Shown here piece after piece: positions 34,485 to 43,180 of a stretch of DNA of 62,178 nucleotides; within the stretch, counting starts at the first letter, position 1, and each line of letters starts with the position of its first letter. The stretch spans positions 1 through 62,178 of the forward strand of contig SUVJ01000004.1 of NCBI GenBank assembly GCA_015062045.1, written 5' to 3'. The notes under the pieces are model-generated. The model had not been told where the DNA came from, made no database searches, and saw nothing but the letters and a program-made list of their open reading frames with translations. The position numbers were made by a program, and so were the translations under genes. The DNA comes from Akkermansiaceae bacterium (GTDB lineage: Bacteria > Verrucomicrobiota > Verrucomicrobiia > Verrucomicrobiales > Akkermansiaceae).

Positions 34485-34520
34485 AGAAGCAAGGCTGACT
34501 CAGCTCACCTCTTGATACAA

Positions 34521-34559
34521 ACACCGTGCGCGGATTTATCAGCGCACGGTGTTCTTTTT
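34521..34559 (+). terminator. Terminator after ankyrin gene
   Basis: ACACCGTGCGC (34521-34531) pairs perfectly with GCGCACGGTGT (34542-34552), followed by TCTTTTT. It touches the last bases of the convergent gene at 34558-34989. Confidence 0.85.
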
Positions 34560-34989
34560 ATAGGCATTGTGCCACCAATTTCTCCGGCACGCGCCCCAGC
34601 AACGCCAACACTAATACACCCAAACAAAAAGCGCCGAACCAGAAAAAGCCGAGCCAAGCCAACATGTCCCCATGAGGGGTAGACAACGGGATATCCCCTG
34701 CCGGCACAAAAAGCCCGATTACCCAACCGAACAACGGCAAGAGGCGTCGCATTCTCATGGGCGCAGCCCAACGCAAGTGCTCACTTTTCACCACCGCAGG
34801 CGGTGCCGCCAAGGCCACAAGCCCCATTGTAAACAAAATGCCCCATGCAAAAAAGCCCACTACCCGAGCCCCTACTCCACACACAGCGTAGGAACCGCAA
34901 AACCACCAATCGACCATGCACGCAATAAACCATAAGGCCGCAACAAGCATCCCGAAAAAACGCAGTAAAGTCATCATTCGATATTTCAT
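34558..34989 (-). CDS. Small membrane protein of unknown function
   Basis: The 143-residue protein has about five hydrophobic segments (LRFFGMLVAALWFIACMVDWW, GFFAWGILFTMGLVALAAPP, RLLPLFGWVIGLFVPAG and WLGFFWFGAFCLGVLVLALLG) and a short basic loop MRMRRLL. No family is recognised. It has no close operon partners: the ATPase gene behind it starts a separate unit. Confidence 0.55.
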   Translation of the reverse strand: MKYRMMTLLRFFGMLVAALWFIACMVDWWFCGSYAVCGVGARVVGFFAWGILFTMGLVALAAPPAVVKSEHLRWAAPMRMRRLLPLFGWVIGLFVPAGDIPLSTPHGDMLAWLGFFWFGAFCLGVLVLALLGRVPEKLVAQCL

Positions 34990-35023
34990 ACACGAGGCTA
35001 AAGTAATTATTGCTTCAGTTTTC

Positions 35024-36376
35024 TCAAGACGTCATTGCAGCCTGACAAACAGAAGGAAGTTGCGCTACTGCATACAGAGGGAGGTCAATTAAAGTAAGCT
35101 CCTTATTTTCATCAATTTGAATATTTTGGCGCAGATAATCATTCATCGAGCATCGTACCGCAACGCATGTTTTATATTTGCGACAATAACTCATTAAACT
35201 TTTAGCACGTGTATTAGTTTCTGCTTTAACCTCTATGGGCACAACATTCATAGACTGTTGTATTACAAAATCTACCTCCGCGCGCGCTGTGTCGGACTGC
35301 CAATAATGAGGCTCCGCATTCCCGACCATAACGGTTCTGAGCTGCTGCTGAACAAACTGCTCAGTAAGGGCACCCTTAAATTCAGAAAAAATAGCTGATT
35401 TTTCGAGAATTGTACCGACTTCCAAGTCCGATTTAGCCCCCAACAAACCAACGTCTGAAAAATACAATTTAAAAGCACCATCTCTATAAGCACTAATAGG
35501 CAGCGCGGCATTGTTAACACGGTTAACTCGGTAAATAAGACCGGCACGGGTAAGCCAATCCATAGCATCTTCCAAATCCCTCGCCCGCATGGTCTTTTGT
35601 ACCTCTTTGTATAAAAATCGTTTATTCTCTTTTGCTAATTGATCCGGCACAGAGTTCCAAAGCATCGACAATTTTGCAGATAAGGATTTAGGCACATGTT
35701 TACTGAAATCATTAGCGTAATCGGAGAGGATTTCATTTTGCACCGCCCTCACAGCATTAAAATCCTGAGTTTCCAAAAAAGTCACCACGGCCTCAGGCAT
35801 ACCCCCAATAAAATAATACAATTTCAGTTGGTGTATGTAACGATTTGCAAAAAGTTTTACGCGAGCCCAATCTTCATTTTGCAACATTTCAACATCCATA
35901 TTGTATCCCTGAGCCTCCAAGAATTCATAAAAACTCAAGGGATACAAATGCATCGTATTAACCTTACCTACCGGAAATCCTGTACCGTGATGCTGTTGAC
36001 CCCCCAACAAAGACCCGGCTGCCATAACATGATACTCCGGAATCTCCTCGCAGAAATATTTTAACGAGGTCAAGGCAGCCGGACATTCCTGTATTTCATC
36101 CAGTATAAGCAAGGTGTTTCCCGGTGTAATTTTAAATTTAAGCTCAGCTTGCAACAACAGCAGTAATTCTTGCATATCATAATTACTACTTTCGAATAAC
36201 GCGCGTATACGCTCATTACGGTCAAAACGTATGTAGGCCACATTCTCGTAATAACGTGCACCAAAATCCTTCATTAACCAAGTTTTACCAACCTGGCGAG
36301 CCCCAAGCAATAATAATGGCTTTCTACGAGGATTTTTCTTCCACTTCTGTAGCTCTTTTTCTAAACTCCTTTTCAT
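35024..36376 (-). CDS. AAA-type ATPase with DUF4143 domain
   Basis: The 450-residue protein has an N-terminal P-loop domain (LLLLGARQVGKTWLM, Walker B TLLILDEIQECPAAL, sensor MAAGSLLGG) and a C-terminal DUF4143 region (LYFSDVGLLGAK, then the nuclease-fold-like segment WQSDTARAEVDFVIQ and VPIEVKAETNTRAKSL). Such proteins are common, often single mobile or defence-linked genes in gut bacteria; their function is not settled. Codon use is more AT-rich than its neighbours, and tandem repeats lie directly upstream, both suggesting acquisition. Confidence 0.9.
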   Translation of the reverse strand: MKRSLEKELQKWKKNPRRKPLLLLGARQVGKTWLMKDFGARYYENVAYIRFDRNERIRALFESSNYDMQELLLLLQAELKFKITPGNTLLILDEIQECPAALTSLKYFCEEIPEYHVMAAGSLLGGQQHHGTGFPVGKVNTMHLYPLSFYEFLEAQGYNMDVEMLQNEDWARVKLFANRYIHQLKLYYFIGGMPEAVVTFLETQDFNAVRAVQNEILSDYANDFSKHVPKSLSAKLSMLWNSVPDQLAKENKRFLYKEVQKTMRARDLEDAMDWLTRAGLIYRVNRVNNAALPISAYRDGAFKLYFSDVGLLGAKSDLEVGTILEKSAIFSEFKGALTEQFVQQQLRTVMVGNAEPHYWQSDTARAEVDFVIQQSMNVVPIEVKAETNTRAKSLMSYCRKYKTCVAVRCSMNDYLRQNIQIDENKELTLIDLPLYAVAQLPSVCQAAMTS

Positions 36377-36425
36377 TATAATACCTCCTGACCCATATAT
36401 TACTCATTTTCAAATACAAATCAAG

Positions 36426-36513
36426 ACATTTCCACATTTTCGGCACGAACTTTGACACATTTTCCCACATTTTCGGCACGAACTTCAGCACATTTTCCCA
36501 CATTTTCGGCACA
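36426..36513. repeat. 33-bp tandem repeat upstream of DUF4143 ATPase
   Basis: Three copies of a unit built from CACATTTTCCCACATTTTC and GGCACGAACTT: 36426-36455 (30 bp), 36456-36488 (33 bp) and 36489-36513 (partial). Each holds two ACATTTTC-like words. On the minus strand it reads as an 11-residue repeat, KFVPKMWENVS, in a frame that runs past the ATPase start in a different phase. It may be a coding remnant or an expression-tuning repeat. Confidence 0.75.
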
Positions 36514-36519
36514 TAAGGT

Positions 36520-36558
36520 AAAAAAAGGCCGGGAACCCGCAGAGAGGGGCTCCCGACC
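36520..36558 (-). terminator. Terminator after eno
   Basis: On the minus strand, GGTCGGGAGCCCC pairs with GGGTTCCCGGCC and a run of seven T follows (36526-36520). It lies 34 bases past the eno stop. Confidence 0.85.
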
Positions 36559-36591
36559 AGTGAAGTACAGAGTGAGCGAATCGGTAGGATA

Positions 36592-37896
<1,305 letters not shown>

Positions 37897-37918
37897 TTAC
37901 TAACTTTTCTCTGCGCGC

Positions 37919-37946
37919 ATTTTACTCTTATTTTTCCAAAATGCAA
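37919..37946 (-). promoter_or_regulatory. Promoter of eno
   Basis: On the minus strand TTGCAT (37946-37941), a 16-base spacer and TAAAAT (37924-37919). A leader of about 50 bases with GAAAGGA follows. Confidence 0.55.
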
Positions 37947-38010
37947 GAAAAATTATTAGCCTGCGCTAACTTTTATGCATTTTTTTCATGATTTGGCACA
38001 AGATTTACGC

Positions 38011-38039
38011 TTGCCAAGGGCAAAAGATAGGAGTAGACT
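38011..38039 (+). promoter_or_regulatory. Promoter of SAHH-like gene, very close to start
   Basis: TTGCCA (38011-38016), a 17-base spacer and TAGACT (38034-38039) end seven bases before the ATG at 38047. This fixes the start and implies a leaderless mRNA. A longer in-frame start at 37975 lies upstream of the promoter and is ruled out. Confidence 0.65.
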
Positions 38040-38046
38040 TGGGGGT

Positions 38047-39105
38047 ATGAACGAAAATGTGGGCAAGATACGGGAATATCTGGACAATTATTACACCGCA
38101 GATGAATGGCCGACCCTGCGCCAACAAGCAGAGGATTGGGCAAAGACCCGCCCGCTGGAGGGGTTGAAACTGCTGGATGCCACGCCCATATACCGCAACA
38201 CCCTGGCCAAGTTCATGGCCTTGCAGGCAGCCGGAGCAGAGCTGTATGTGCCGGGCAAAACCCTCATGCCGCGCCATGCAGAGACGGCAGCCCTGCTACC
38301 GCAGTTCGGCATCAAAACGGCAAGCAAGGAGGACACCTTTGACATTATATTGGACTGTGCCGGCAGCTGCGCACACCGCATGCCCACATTGGGCTACGCA
38401 GAGCTCACAAAGTCCGGCGTAGCGGCATACGAGCGCACCAAGAGACCGGTTATTGTGGCAGACTCCGGCATTATCAAGCGCATAGAAACCGGATTAGGCA
38501 CGGGAGAAAGCTTTTTCCGGGCCTTGACGCAACTGGGGTACAAGGAACTAGAGGGGCGCCACTTGGCTGTGGTGGGCTACGGCAAAGTGGGCAGAGGCAT
38601 TGTACACTACGCCCGCCGCCACAACATGAAGATTACCGTGATAGAAGCCACGGATGTGAGCGACACCCTGCCGGAGGGCGTAGAATACGTGCATGTGCAA
38701 GACACCGCCGCCCTCAATCAGTGCGCCGCCCATGCCTGGTGTTTGGTTACAGCCACGGGTAAATACAACGCCCTGCACAACAGGCTTGACCCCAACACCG
38801 TGCTCAACACCCCCACCCTGCTGGCCAACATGGGTGTGGATGATGAGTACGGCACCAAGATACCGCGTAACCGCGTGCTCAACAACAAGAAACCGCTCAA
38901 CTTCATATTAGAAGAGCCCACCCGCATGTGCTTTATTGAAACCACCATGGCCCTGCACAACGCCTGCGCGTTGGAACTGCTCACTGCAGACCTGCCCCGC
39001 CGTTGCATGGTTCCCCCGGCAGATGTGGAGGAGAGGCTACTGCACATTGCTACCACGCAGGGGTGCCGAGAGATGCAACACCTGCACCTCTTCCTCGGCA
39101 GATAA
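38047..39105 (+). CDS. Adenosylhomocysteinase-like NAD-binding protein, short form
   Basis: The 352-residue protein resembles the second half of S-adenosylhomocysteine hydrolase: a Rossmann motif HLAVVGYGKVGRGI near residue 180, then TATGKYNALH, LLANMGVDDEYGTK and FIETTMALHNACALELL. The N-terminal part (TPIYRNTLAKFMALQAAGAELYV, DIILDCAG) fits the substrate domain only loosely. True SAHH has about 430 residues and a conserved C-terminal Lys-Tyr end, both missing here. It could be a dehydrogenase or hydrolase acting on a related nucleoside; activity is uncertain. Confidence 0.7.
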   Translation: MNENVGKIREYLDNYYTADEWPTLRQQAEDWAKTRPLEGLKLLDATPIYRNTLAKFMALQAAGAELYVPGKTLMPRHAETAALLPQFGIKTASKEDTFDIILDCAGSCAHRMPTLGYAELTKSGVAAYERTKRPVIVADSGIIKRIETGLGTGESFFRALTQLGYKELEGRHLAVVGYGKVGRGIVHYARRHNMKITVIEATDVSDTLPEGVEYVHVQDTAALNQCAAHAWCLVTATGKYNALHNRLDPNTVLNTPTLLANMGVDDEYGTKIPRNRVLNNKKPLNFILEEPTRMCFIETTMALHNACALELLTADLPRRCMVPPADVEERLLHIATTQGCREMQHLHLFLGR

Positions 39106-39147
39106 CGCCCCCTCCCTGTAAATGGGAGGATTGCGGGGCCCAGTACT

Positions 39148-39367
39148 GAAGGGCGACAGCCCTTCAATATCACTACCCCGCAGGGGTAATATCACTCGCA
39201 CAGATGTGCGAATCTCGCTTGCCCGCAGGGCAAATCTCACCCTGTGAGGGCGTAGAAAGCGAGCCATAGGGTGAGATTTTCTCCTTACGGAGAAAGTGAG
39301 ATTCATCCTGACGGATGAGTGAGATTGCTCCTTGCGGAGCAGTGATATTGAGCGGCTTGCGCCGCTC
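39148..39367. repeat. Symmetrical array of small hairpins
   Basis: Seven perfect hairpins (39148-39165, 39175-39187, 39197-39210, 39220-39232, 39279-39294, 39304-39317, 39327-39340) plus a closing one (39350-39367) are separated by 9-base spacers. Left spacers read AATATCACT, AATATCACT, AATCTCGCT; right spacers read AGTGAGATT, AGTGAGATT, AGTGATATT, so they are complementary across the middle. At the centre AATCTCACCCT (39233-39243) pairs with AGGGTGAGATT (39268-39278). The first and last hairpins have 7-bp stems and the others 5-6. The rest of the 39106-39471 gap holds nothing else clear apart from a CCTCCC/GGGAGG hairpin at 39111-39129. Confidence 0.85.
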
Positions 39368-39471
39368 AGTTCTTCTCATCTATGAATGGAGAGAGGCAAG
39401 CATCCCTCCAAATGACCAAGAGACGAGTCTTATTGTAACACAACTGTAACAATGTTTGACGAGGCGTAGTC

Positions 39472-39500
39472 TTGACAAGGCAGGGAAAGCTCTATAGTAT
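39472..39500 (+). promoter_or_regulatory. Promoter of membrane protein gene, very close to start
   Basis: TTGACA (39472-39477), a 17-base spacer and TAGTAT (39495-39500) match consensus well and end seven bases before the ATG at 39508, implying a leaderless mRNA. The same TTG could be misread as a start codon. Confidence 0.75.
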
Positions 39501-39507
39501 AAAGAGC

Positions 39508-40806
39508 ATGGGTGCAACCTTTTCCATAAGCAACATAGCACGGGCAATAAGCATCGGCATACGCATACTGATAACGGGCTTGGGGGCAGTGGTGTTAATG
39601 CTGCTGGTTTCTTATCCGTCCGTACTCACGGCGCAGGAGCCTTTGATAACCCTGCCGAACATAAGCCAAGAGTTTTTGTTTGAGTGGCGCAACTGGCTGT
39701 GGGTAGCCCCCTGGTTGCTCATGGAGATTGCAGCCATAGCCGGGCCACGGCGTAACTTGGTGTGGTTCAGCGGGTTGATAGGTGTTATAGCACTCACCAT
39801 GGTGGCCTACCCCATCATACAAGCCACCAGGCCGGAGCTGATACACCCGCACTTTTATGATTGGGTGCACGCCACCTCCCTCAAAGAAGAGCTGGATGGC
39901 ATAGAGGAGCTCATCATCGCCATCAACTCTCCATATAGGGATAAGTGTCTGGCCTTCGGGTTCCCCATCCTCTGGGTACTGTTGGGGTTAAGCGTCTTTG
40001 TACGCCTGGTGCTGCTGAAACAGCTTGTGCGGTTGCAAGAGGTGCGGGACGAAAATGAATTCAACAGCGTAGACGTTGCCGACATCTCCCCGGATGCCGA
40101 AAATGCGCGAACGGTCAAAGAAATTGCCGCAGCCCCGCAAAAAGTCAAAGCCGAGTTCAAGTTCGGTGAGGCAGATCAAGGGCTTGTAGCCAAAATTCGC
40201 GCCATGCTGCAACGCCTGCAATACCTGCGCACCGTTAAGGGCATTTGTTGGCTGAGCGCAGCACTTGCCTTGGTGCTTTGGTTTATACTCTACCCCATGC
40301 CCAATGAGCAGCAAGCCTTGCAGCGGGATTTAAAGGCCATGTATGAAACAACCACAGATGCAGAGGGAAACGAGATTGGCACCACCCGAGCCGTGTACGC
40401 CGCCCTGCGTGTCATGAACTATGTGGTTGAAAACCGCAGTCTGGACAATATCACCGTGGCTGAGGCTGAAAAATGGCTGGGGCTTCATCAAGCCTCACCA
40501 AACTACCGCAAGATGATACGCAATGAAGACCTCCAAGAGCTCGAGTTCCGCCCGGACCGCCTGCGTACCGGCGTGCCGTATGCCCGTTTCCTCACCATAA
40601 CGGATGGTCACCACCATGCCGTCATGATGCTCAACCTGCGCACTAACGAGACAGACCCCGCCACGGATGCCCCCCTTATTCAACCGAACACCATGATTAA
40701 TTTCCCGCAATACTTTGAGTTCGGCTGGGATCATGCGCAGGACAAACGCCGCAGTTTCCCCTACCTGTATGAGGGGCTTCAATTCAAAAACGCCATCTGG
40801 ATGTAA
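39508..40806 (+). CDS. Membrane protein of unknown function
   Basis: The 432-residue protein has about five membrane helices (IGIRILITGLGAVVLMLLVSY; WRNWLWVAPWLLMEIAAIAG; NLVWFSGLIGVIALTMVAYPI; FGFPILWVLLGLSVFVRLVLL; GICWLSAALALVLWFILYP) and a soluble C-terminal domain of about 160 residues ending in FPYLYEGLQFKNAIWM. A cytosolic loop of about 60 charged residues precedes the last helix. I recognise no family. The start at 39508 is set by the promoter. It lies 19 bases before the thioesterase gene. Confidence 0.75.
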   Translation: MGATFSISNIARAISIGIRILITGLGAVVLMLLVSYPSVLTAQEPLITLPNISQEFLFEWRNWLWVAPWLLMEIAAIAGPRRNLVWFSGLIGVIALTMVAYPIIQATRPELIHPHFYDWVHATSLKEELDGIEELIIAINSPYRDKCLAFGFPILWVLLGLSVFVRLVLLKQLVRLQEVRDENEFNSVDVADISPDAENARTVKEIAAAPQKVKAEFKFGEADQGLVAKIRAMLQRLQYLRTVKGICWLSAALALVLWFILYPMPNEQQALQRDLKAMYETTTDAEGNEIGTTRAVYAALRVMNYVVENRSLDNITVAEAEKWLGLHQASPNYRKMIRNEDLQELEFRPDRLRTGVPYARFLTITDGHHHAVMMLNLRTNETDPATDAPLIQPNTMINFPQYFEFGWDHAQDKRRSFPYLYEGLQFKNAIWM

Positions 40807-40825
40807 CCCGCAGATTAACCGCAAT

Positions 40826-41230
40826 ATGTCCTTTACCCACACAGCACGCGTAGCCTTTGCAGATACCGACGCCTCGGGCATTGTCTACTTTGCCAACTTT
40901 TTTCGGTATGCGCAGGATGCAGAGGTTGAAGCCTTGGCCGCCCATGGATTCAGCCGCATGGATATGCGCTACCCCCGCGTACATGCAGAGGCAGACTTTG
41001 TAGCCCCGCTGTATTTCAGGGATGAAATACGCACGGAAGCCGCCTTGCTGAGCATGGGCAGCACCTCCCTGCACTGGCAATTTTCCATTTACGGTCCCCG
41101 CGGGCTGTGTGCTGTGGTAAAAACTGTTGTATCCCGGCGTAAAGAAGATTTCAGCCCGGCACCTTACTCTGATGAGGAGAGAGAACGATTATCGCCCCTG
41201 CTTTTGGAGGCGCAAACAATAAAAAAATAA
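40826..41230 (+). CDS. Hotdog-fold acyl-CoA thioesterase
   Basis: The 134-residue protein belongs to the 4-hydroxybenzoyl-CoA thioesterase/YbgC type. The signature RVAFADTDASGIVYFANFFRYAQDAEVEAL contains the catalytic Asp region, followed by HAEADFVAPLYFRDEIRTE. It probably hydrolyses short acyl-CoA or acyl-ACP esters in the cytosol. The ATG at 40826 is chosen because it starts exactly at the conserved first strand; an earlier frame overlaps the preceding gene. Confidence 0.88.
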   Translation: MSFTHTARVAFADTDASGIVYFANFFRYAQDAEVEALAAHGFSRMDMRYPRVHAEADFVAPLYFRDEIRTEAALLSMGSTSLHWQFSIYGPRGLCAVVKTVVSRRKEDFSPAPYSDEERERLSPLLLEAQTIKK

Positions 41231-41259
41231 AAAAAATGCGCCATCTGCACAAATTTGGG

Positions 41260-41288
41260 TTGCCAAGCACATAAAAATAGTGTATACT
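41260..41288 (+). promoter_or_regulatory. Promoter of rplS
   Basis: TTGCCA (41260-41265), a 17-base spacer and TATACT (41283-41288). In the leader, GAGCC-GAAA-GGCTC (41302-41315) forms a hairpin with a GNRA loop, followed by a clear AAGGAG Shine-Dalgarno eight bases before the start, one of the few in the window. Confidence 0.7.
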
Positions 41289-41349
41289 CCCGCAACCGCC
41301 AGAGCCGAAAGGCTCCTGAAACATTTATTATTACCAGAAGGAGACCAAG

Positions 41350-41694
41350 ATGAACATTCTCGACAAAATCGAACAGGAACAGCTGAAGGATGAAGTAACG
41401 CCCTTCAACGTGGGTGACACTGTAAAAGTACACTGCCGCGTTATCGAAGGTGGTAAAGAGCGTGTACAGATTTTCCAAGGTATCGTCATCGGCAAGCGTG
41501 GTTCCGGCGTGAACGAGGCTTTCACCGTTCGTAAGATTGCCTATGGTGAGGGCGTAGAGCGCTCCTTCCCCGTACATACCCCCAAGATTGCCAAGATTGA
41601 GGTTGTGACCCGCGGTAAGGTTCGCCGTGCCAAGCTCAACTATCTGCGCGAGCGCGTGGGTAAAGAGGCTGTTACCGTTAAGACCATCCGCTAA
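41350..41694 (+). CDS. rplS: Ribosomal protein L19
   Basis: The 114-residue protein matches L19: [57 protein letters not shown] and the closing [20 protein letters not shown]. It sits at the interface of the 50S and 30S subunits. It is monocistronic here, with its own promoter, leader hairpin and terminator, and is not next to rpsP-rimM-trmD as in many bacteria. Confidence 0.98.
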   Translation: MNILDKIEQEQLKDEVTPFNVGDTVKVHCRVIEGGKERVQIFQGIVIGKRGSGVNEAFTVRKIAYGEGVERSFPVHTPKIAKIEVVTRGKVRRAKLNYLRERVGKEAVTVKTIR

Positions 41695-41722
41695 TCGATA
41701 TCAGCTACTAGCTTTTCCTTTG

Positions 41723-41755
41723 CTCGGCCCCCTTGAACGGTGGGCCGAGTTTTTT
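41723..41755 (+). terminator. Terminator after rplS
   Basis: CTCGGCCC (41723-41730) pairs perfectly with GGGCCGAG (41742-41749), followed by six T. The T-run is also the first part of the 144-base direct repeat described next. Confidence 0.9.
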
Positions 41756-41893
41756 ATTCAGCTTCAAAATACAACGCGCTATTGAAGCAAGGCCTGCACG
41801 ATGGCCGTAACATCCTTGCCGGCAAGGCACACCGTGTCATCCCACACCTCGTAAAAATTGATATACAAGGCTTTTTCCGGCCGGGCAAAAGCT
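41750..41893. repeat. 144-bp direct repeat, copy 1
   Basis: This stretch aligns without gaps to 43037-43180 with a small number of substitutions. Both encode, on the minus strand, the last 37 or so codons of the ankyrin protein and 30 bases past its stop. The two copies enclose the GNAT toxin-antitoxin genes. Confidence 0.85.
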
Positions 41894-42012
41894 GACTGTA
41901 ATACGGACACGCTCCGATCCGTAGCAATAGCAGCCCCACAGTAGGTTGCAAATGCGATTAGCCCCAACCGCGTGGAGCGCTCTTTCAAACGCTTGAAAAT
42001 GCACCTAAACAT
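41779..42012 (-). pseudogene. Truncated duplicate of ankyrin gene 3' end
   Basis: The 77-codon frame ends in EKALYINFYEVWDDTV-LAGKDV-AIVQAL, nearly the same as the end of the 43066-44199 product. Its first 38 codons (MFRCIFKRLKERSTRLGLIAFATYCGAA) are unrelated and hydrophobic-basic. It lacks the ankyrin repeats and is best read as a chimeric remnant left by the duplication. Chance translation of the fused frame cannot be excluded. Confidence 0.6.
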
Positions 42013-42114
42013 ATCCCTATGGGGATATCAAAAAGATATACAAAAAGAGTCCCCGAAAACACGATGCTTCCGGGGGCAAAAAGCTGTTACACATTTCTTC
42101 TTACTCTGTCTGTT

Positions 42115-42600
42115 TTATAGAGGCGAGACTAACTTCAAACCTCCGCACGAATCCAATGTTGAGAATCCGTATTTTTTGTAGAATTGCTTAATCCGTTTGT
42201 TTTTAGCATCCACTATAATAAGAGCACCTGCGCCATTTTCAGCACGTTTTCGGATGTTTTTCATTGCATCCAGCAAAAGAGCACCACCAAGATGCTGCTT
42301 CTGATATTGCTTATCAATAGCAAGTCTCCCTATCAACCATGAAGGAATTGGGAAAGGGACATTATACTGCTCCCTCTGCTTGGCAGAAAGGCGACTTAGT
42401 TCAATACACAGAGGAGAAATAGCGTAGAAACCTACCAATTTGTCATTATCCAAATCGATGAGCAATCTTATGGCACTAAGCCCCTGCTTAACAAAGTGAA
42501 CAGCAGATTCCCGGAGAAAGCTGTTAAGTTCCGGCTCGCCACAATCAAAATGCTCCGGAGCAATAAAGTTTGCGTCCAGATACCTGAATCCCAAACTCAT
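42115..42600 (-). CDS. GNAT-family toxin (TacT/AtaT-like acetyltransferase)
   Basis: The 161-residue protein has the size and motifs of tRNA-acetylating GNAT toxins: FDCGEPELNSFLRESA near the N-terminus, LVGFYAISPLCIELSRL, IPSWLIGRLAIDKQYQKQHLGGALLLDAM (acetyl-CoA pyrophosphate loop) and FYKKYGFSTL with the conserved Tyr. Known relatives acetylate the amino group of charged tRNA and stop translation. The partner gene lies three bases upstream. Confidence 0.87.
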   Translation of the reverse strand: MSLGFRYLDANFIAPEHFDCGEPELNSFLRESAVHFVKQGLSAIRLLIDLDNDKLVGFYAISPLCIELSRLSAKQREQYNVPFPIPSWLIGRLAIDKQYQKQHLGGALLLDAMKNIRKRAENGAGALIIVDAKNKRIKQFYKKYGFSTLDSCGGLKLVSPL

Positions 42601-42603
42601 GAT

Positions 42604-42894
42604 TCAATCCAGTTGCTGTATTGACTGATATAGGATTTCGGCATCCCTTAACGCGTTTCTAACATCTTCACTCCGGCGAGGAGGATTATTAATGAGCCTC
42701 ACAATGATATCAGCATCCTTCTTCGTCAAATGCTGCCAATCGCTCATTATCACCTTCTTTTTGCCGGTCTTGGCATTTCTAATAGCCTTGACGACAAAGC
42801 CGCGTCTACCACGTCGAAACCCCTTCGTGGTTGAATGTTGCTGTTTTTTTATTGTCGCCTTCATAACGAGCGTATGATACCATTTCAAGCCCAT
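42604..42894 (-). CDS. Antitoxin of GNAT toxin (TacA/DUF1778-like C-terminus)
   Basis: The 96-residue basic protein ends in the segment MSDWQHLTKKDADIIVRLI with NNPPRRSEDVRNAL, which resembles the toxin-neutralising tail of DUF1778/TacA antitoxins (LxNPPxPNxxL). The N-terminal half (KKQQHSTTKGFRRGRRG) is highly basic and not a clear ribbon-helix-helix. The start at 42894 has an AAAGGA eight bases upstream; an ATG at 42864 is possible. Gene order, spacing and size fit a type II toxin-antitoxin module. Confidence 0.72.
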   Translation of the reverse strand: MGLKWYHTLVMKATIKKQQHSTTKGFRRGRRGFVVKAIRNAKTGKKKVIMSDWQHLTKKDADIIVRLINNPPRRSEDVRNALRDAEILYQSIQQLD

Positions 42895-43036
42895 TGTTGC
42901 AATCCTTTTTTCGTAACCACAAAGGGATTTTCAAAAAGAAAAAGACTTGACACCAGACCTCAAAAACACTATCAAAGAACCGCCATGGCACACCCCGCTT
43001 GTGTTCCTTTGGGAGGCGGCGCATTAGGGTGTGTCG

Positions 43037-43180
43037 TTTTTTATTCAGATTCAAAATACCACGTGCTATTGAATCAAGGCCTGCACGATGGCCGAAACAT
43101 CCTTGCCGGCAAGGTACACCGTGTCATCCCACACCTCGTAAAAATTGATATACAGGGCTTTTTCCAGCCGGGCAAAAGCT
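43037..43180. repeat. 144-bp direct repeat, copy 2 (parent copy)
   Basis: This copy covers the 3' end of the intact ankyrin gene and is the likely source of copy 1 at 41750-41893. The 1.14 kb between the copies holds the toxin-antitoxin pair and the fusion remnant. Confidence 0.85.

Noticed and set aside
36426..36513. CRISPR array
   Set aside because: The 33-bp units are adjacent with no unique spacers.
39148..39367. CRISPR array
   Set aside because: The repeating units are hairpins of differing sequence with 9-base spacers that are themselves conserved and mirrored; CRISPR arrays have constant repeats and unique longer spacers, and no cas gene is near.
39472..39507. TTG start giving a longer membrane protein
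   Set aside because: This TTG is the first part of the -35 hexamer TTGACA of the gene's own promoter, so it cannot be in the mRNA.
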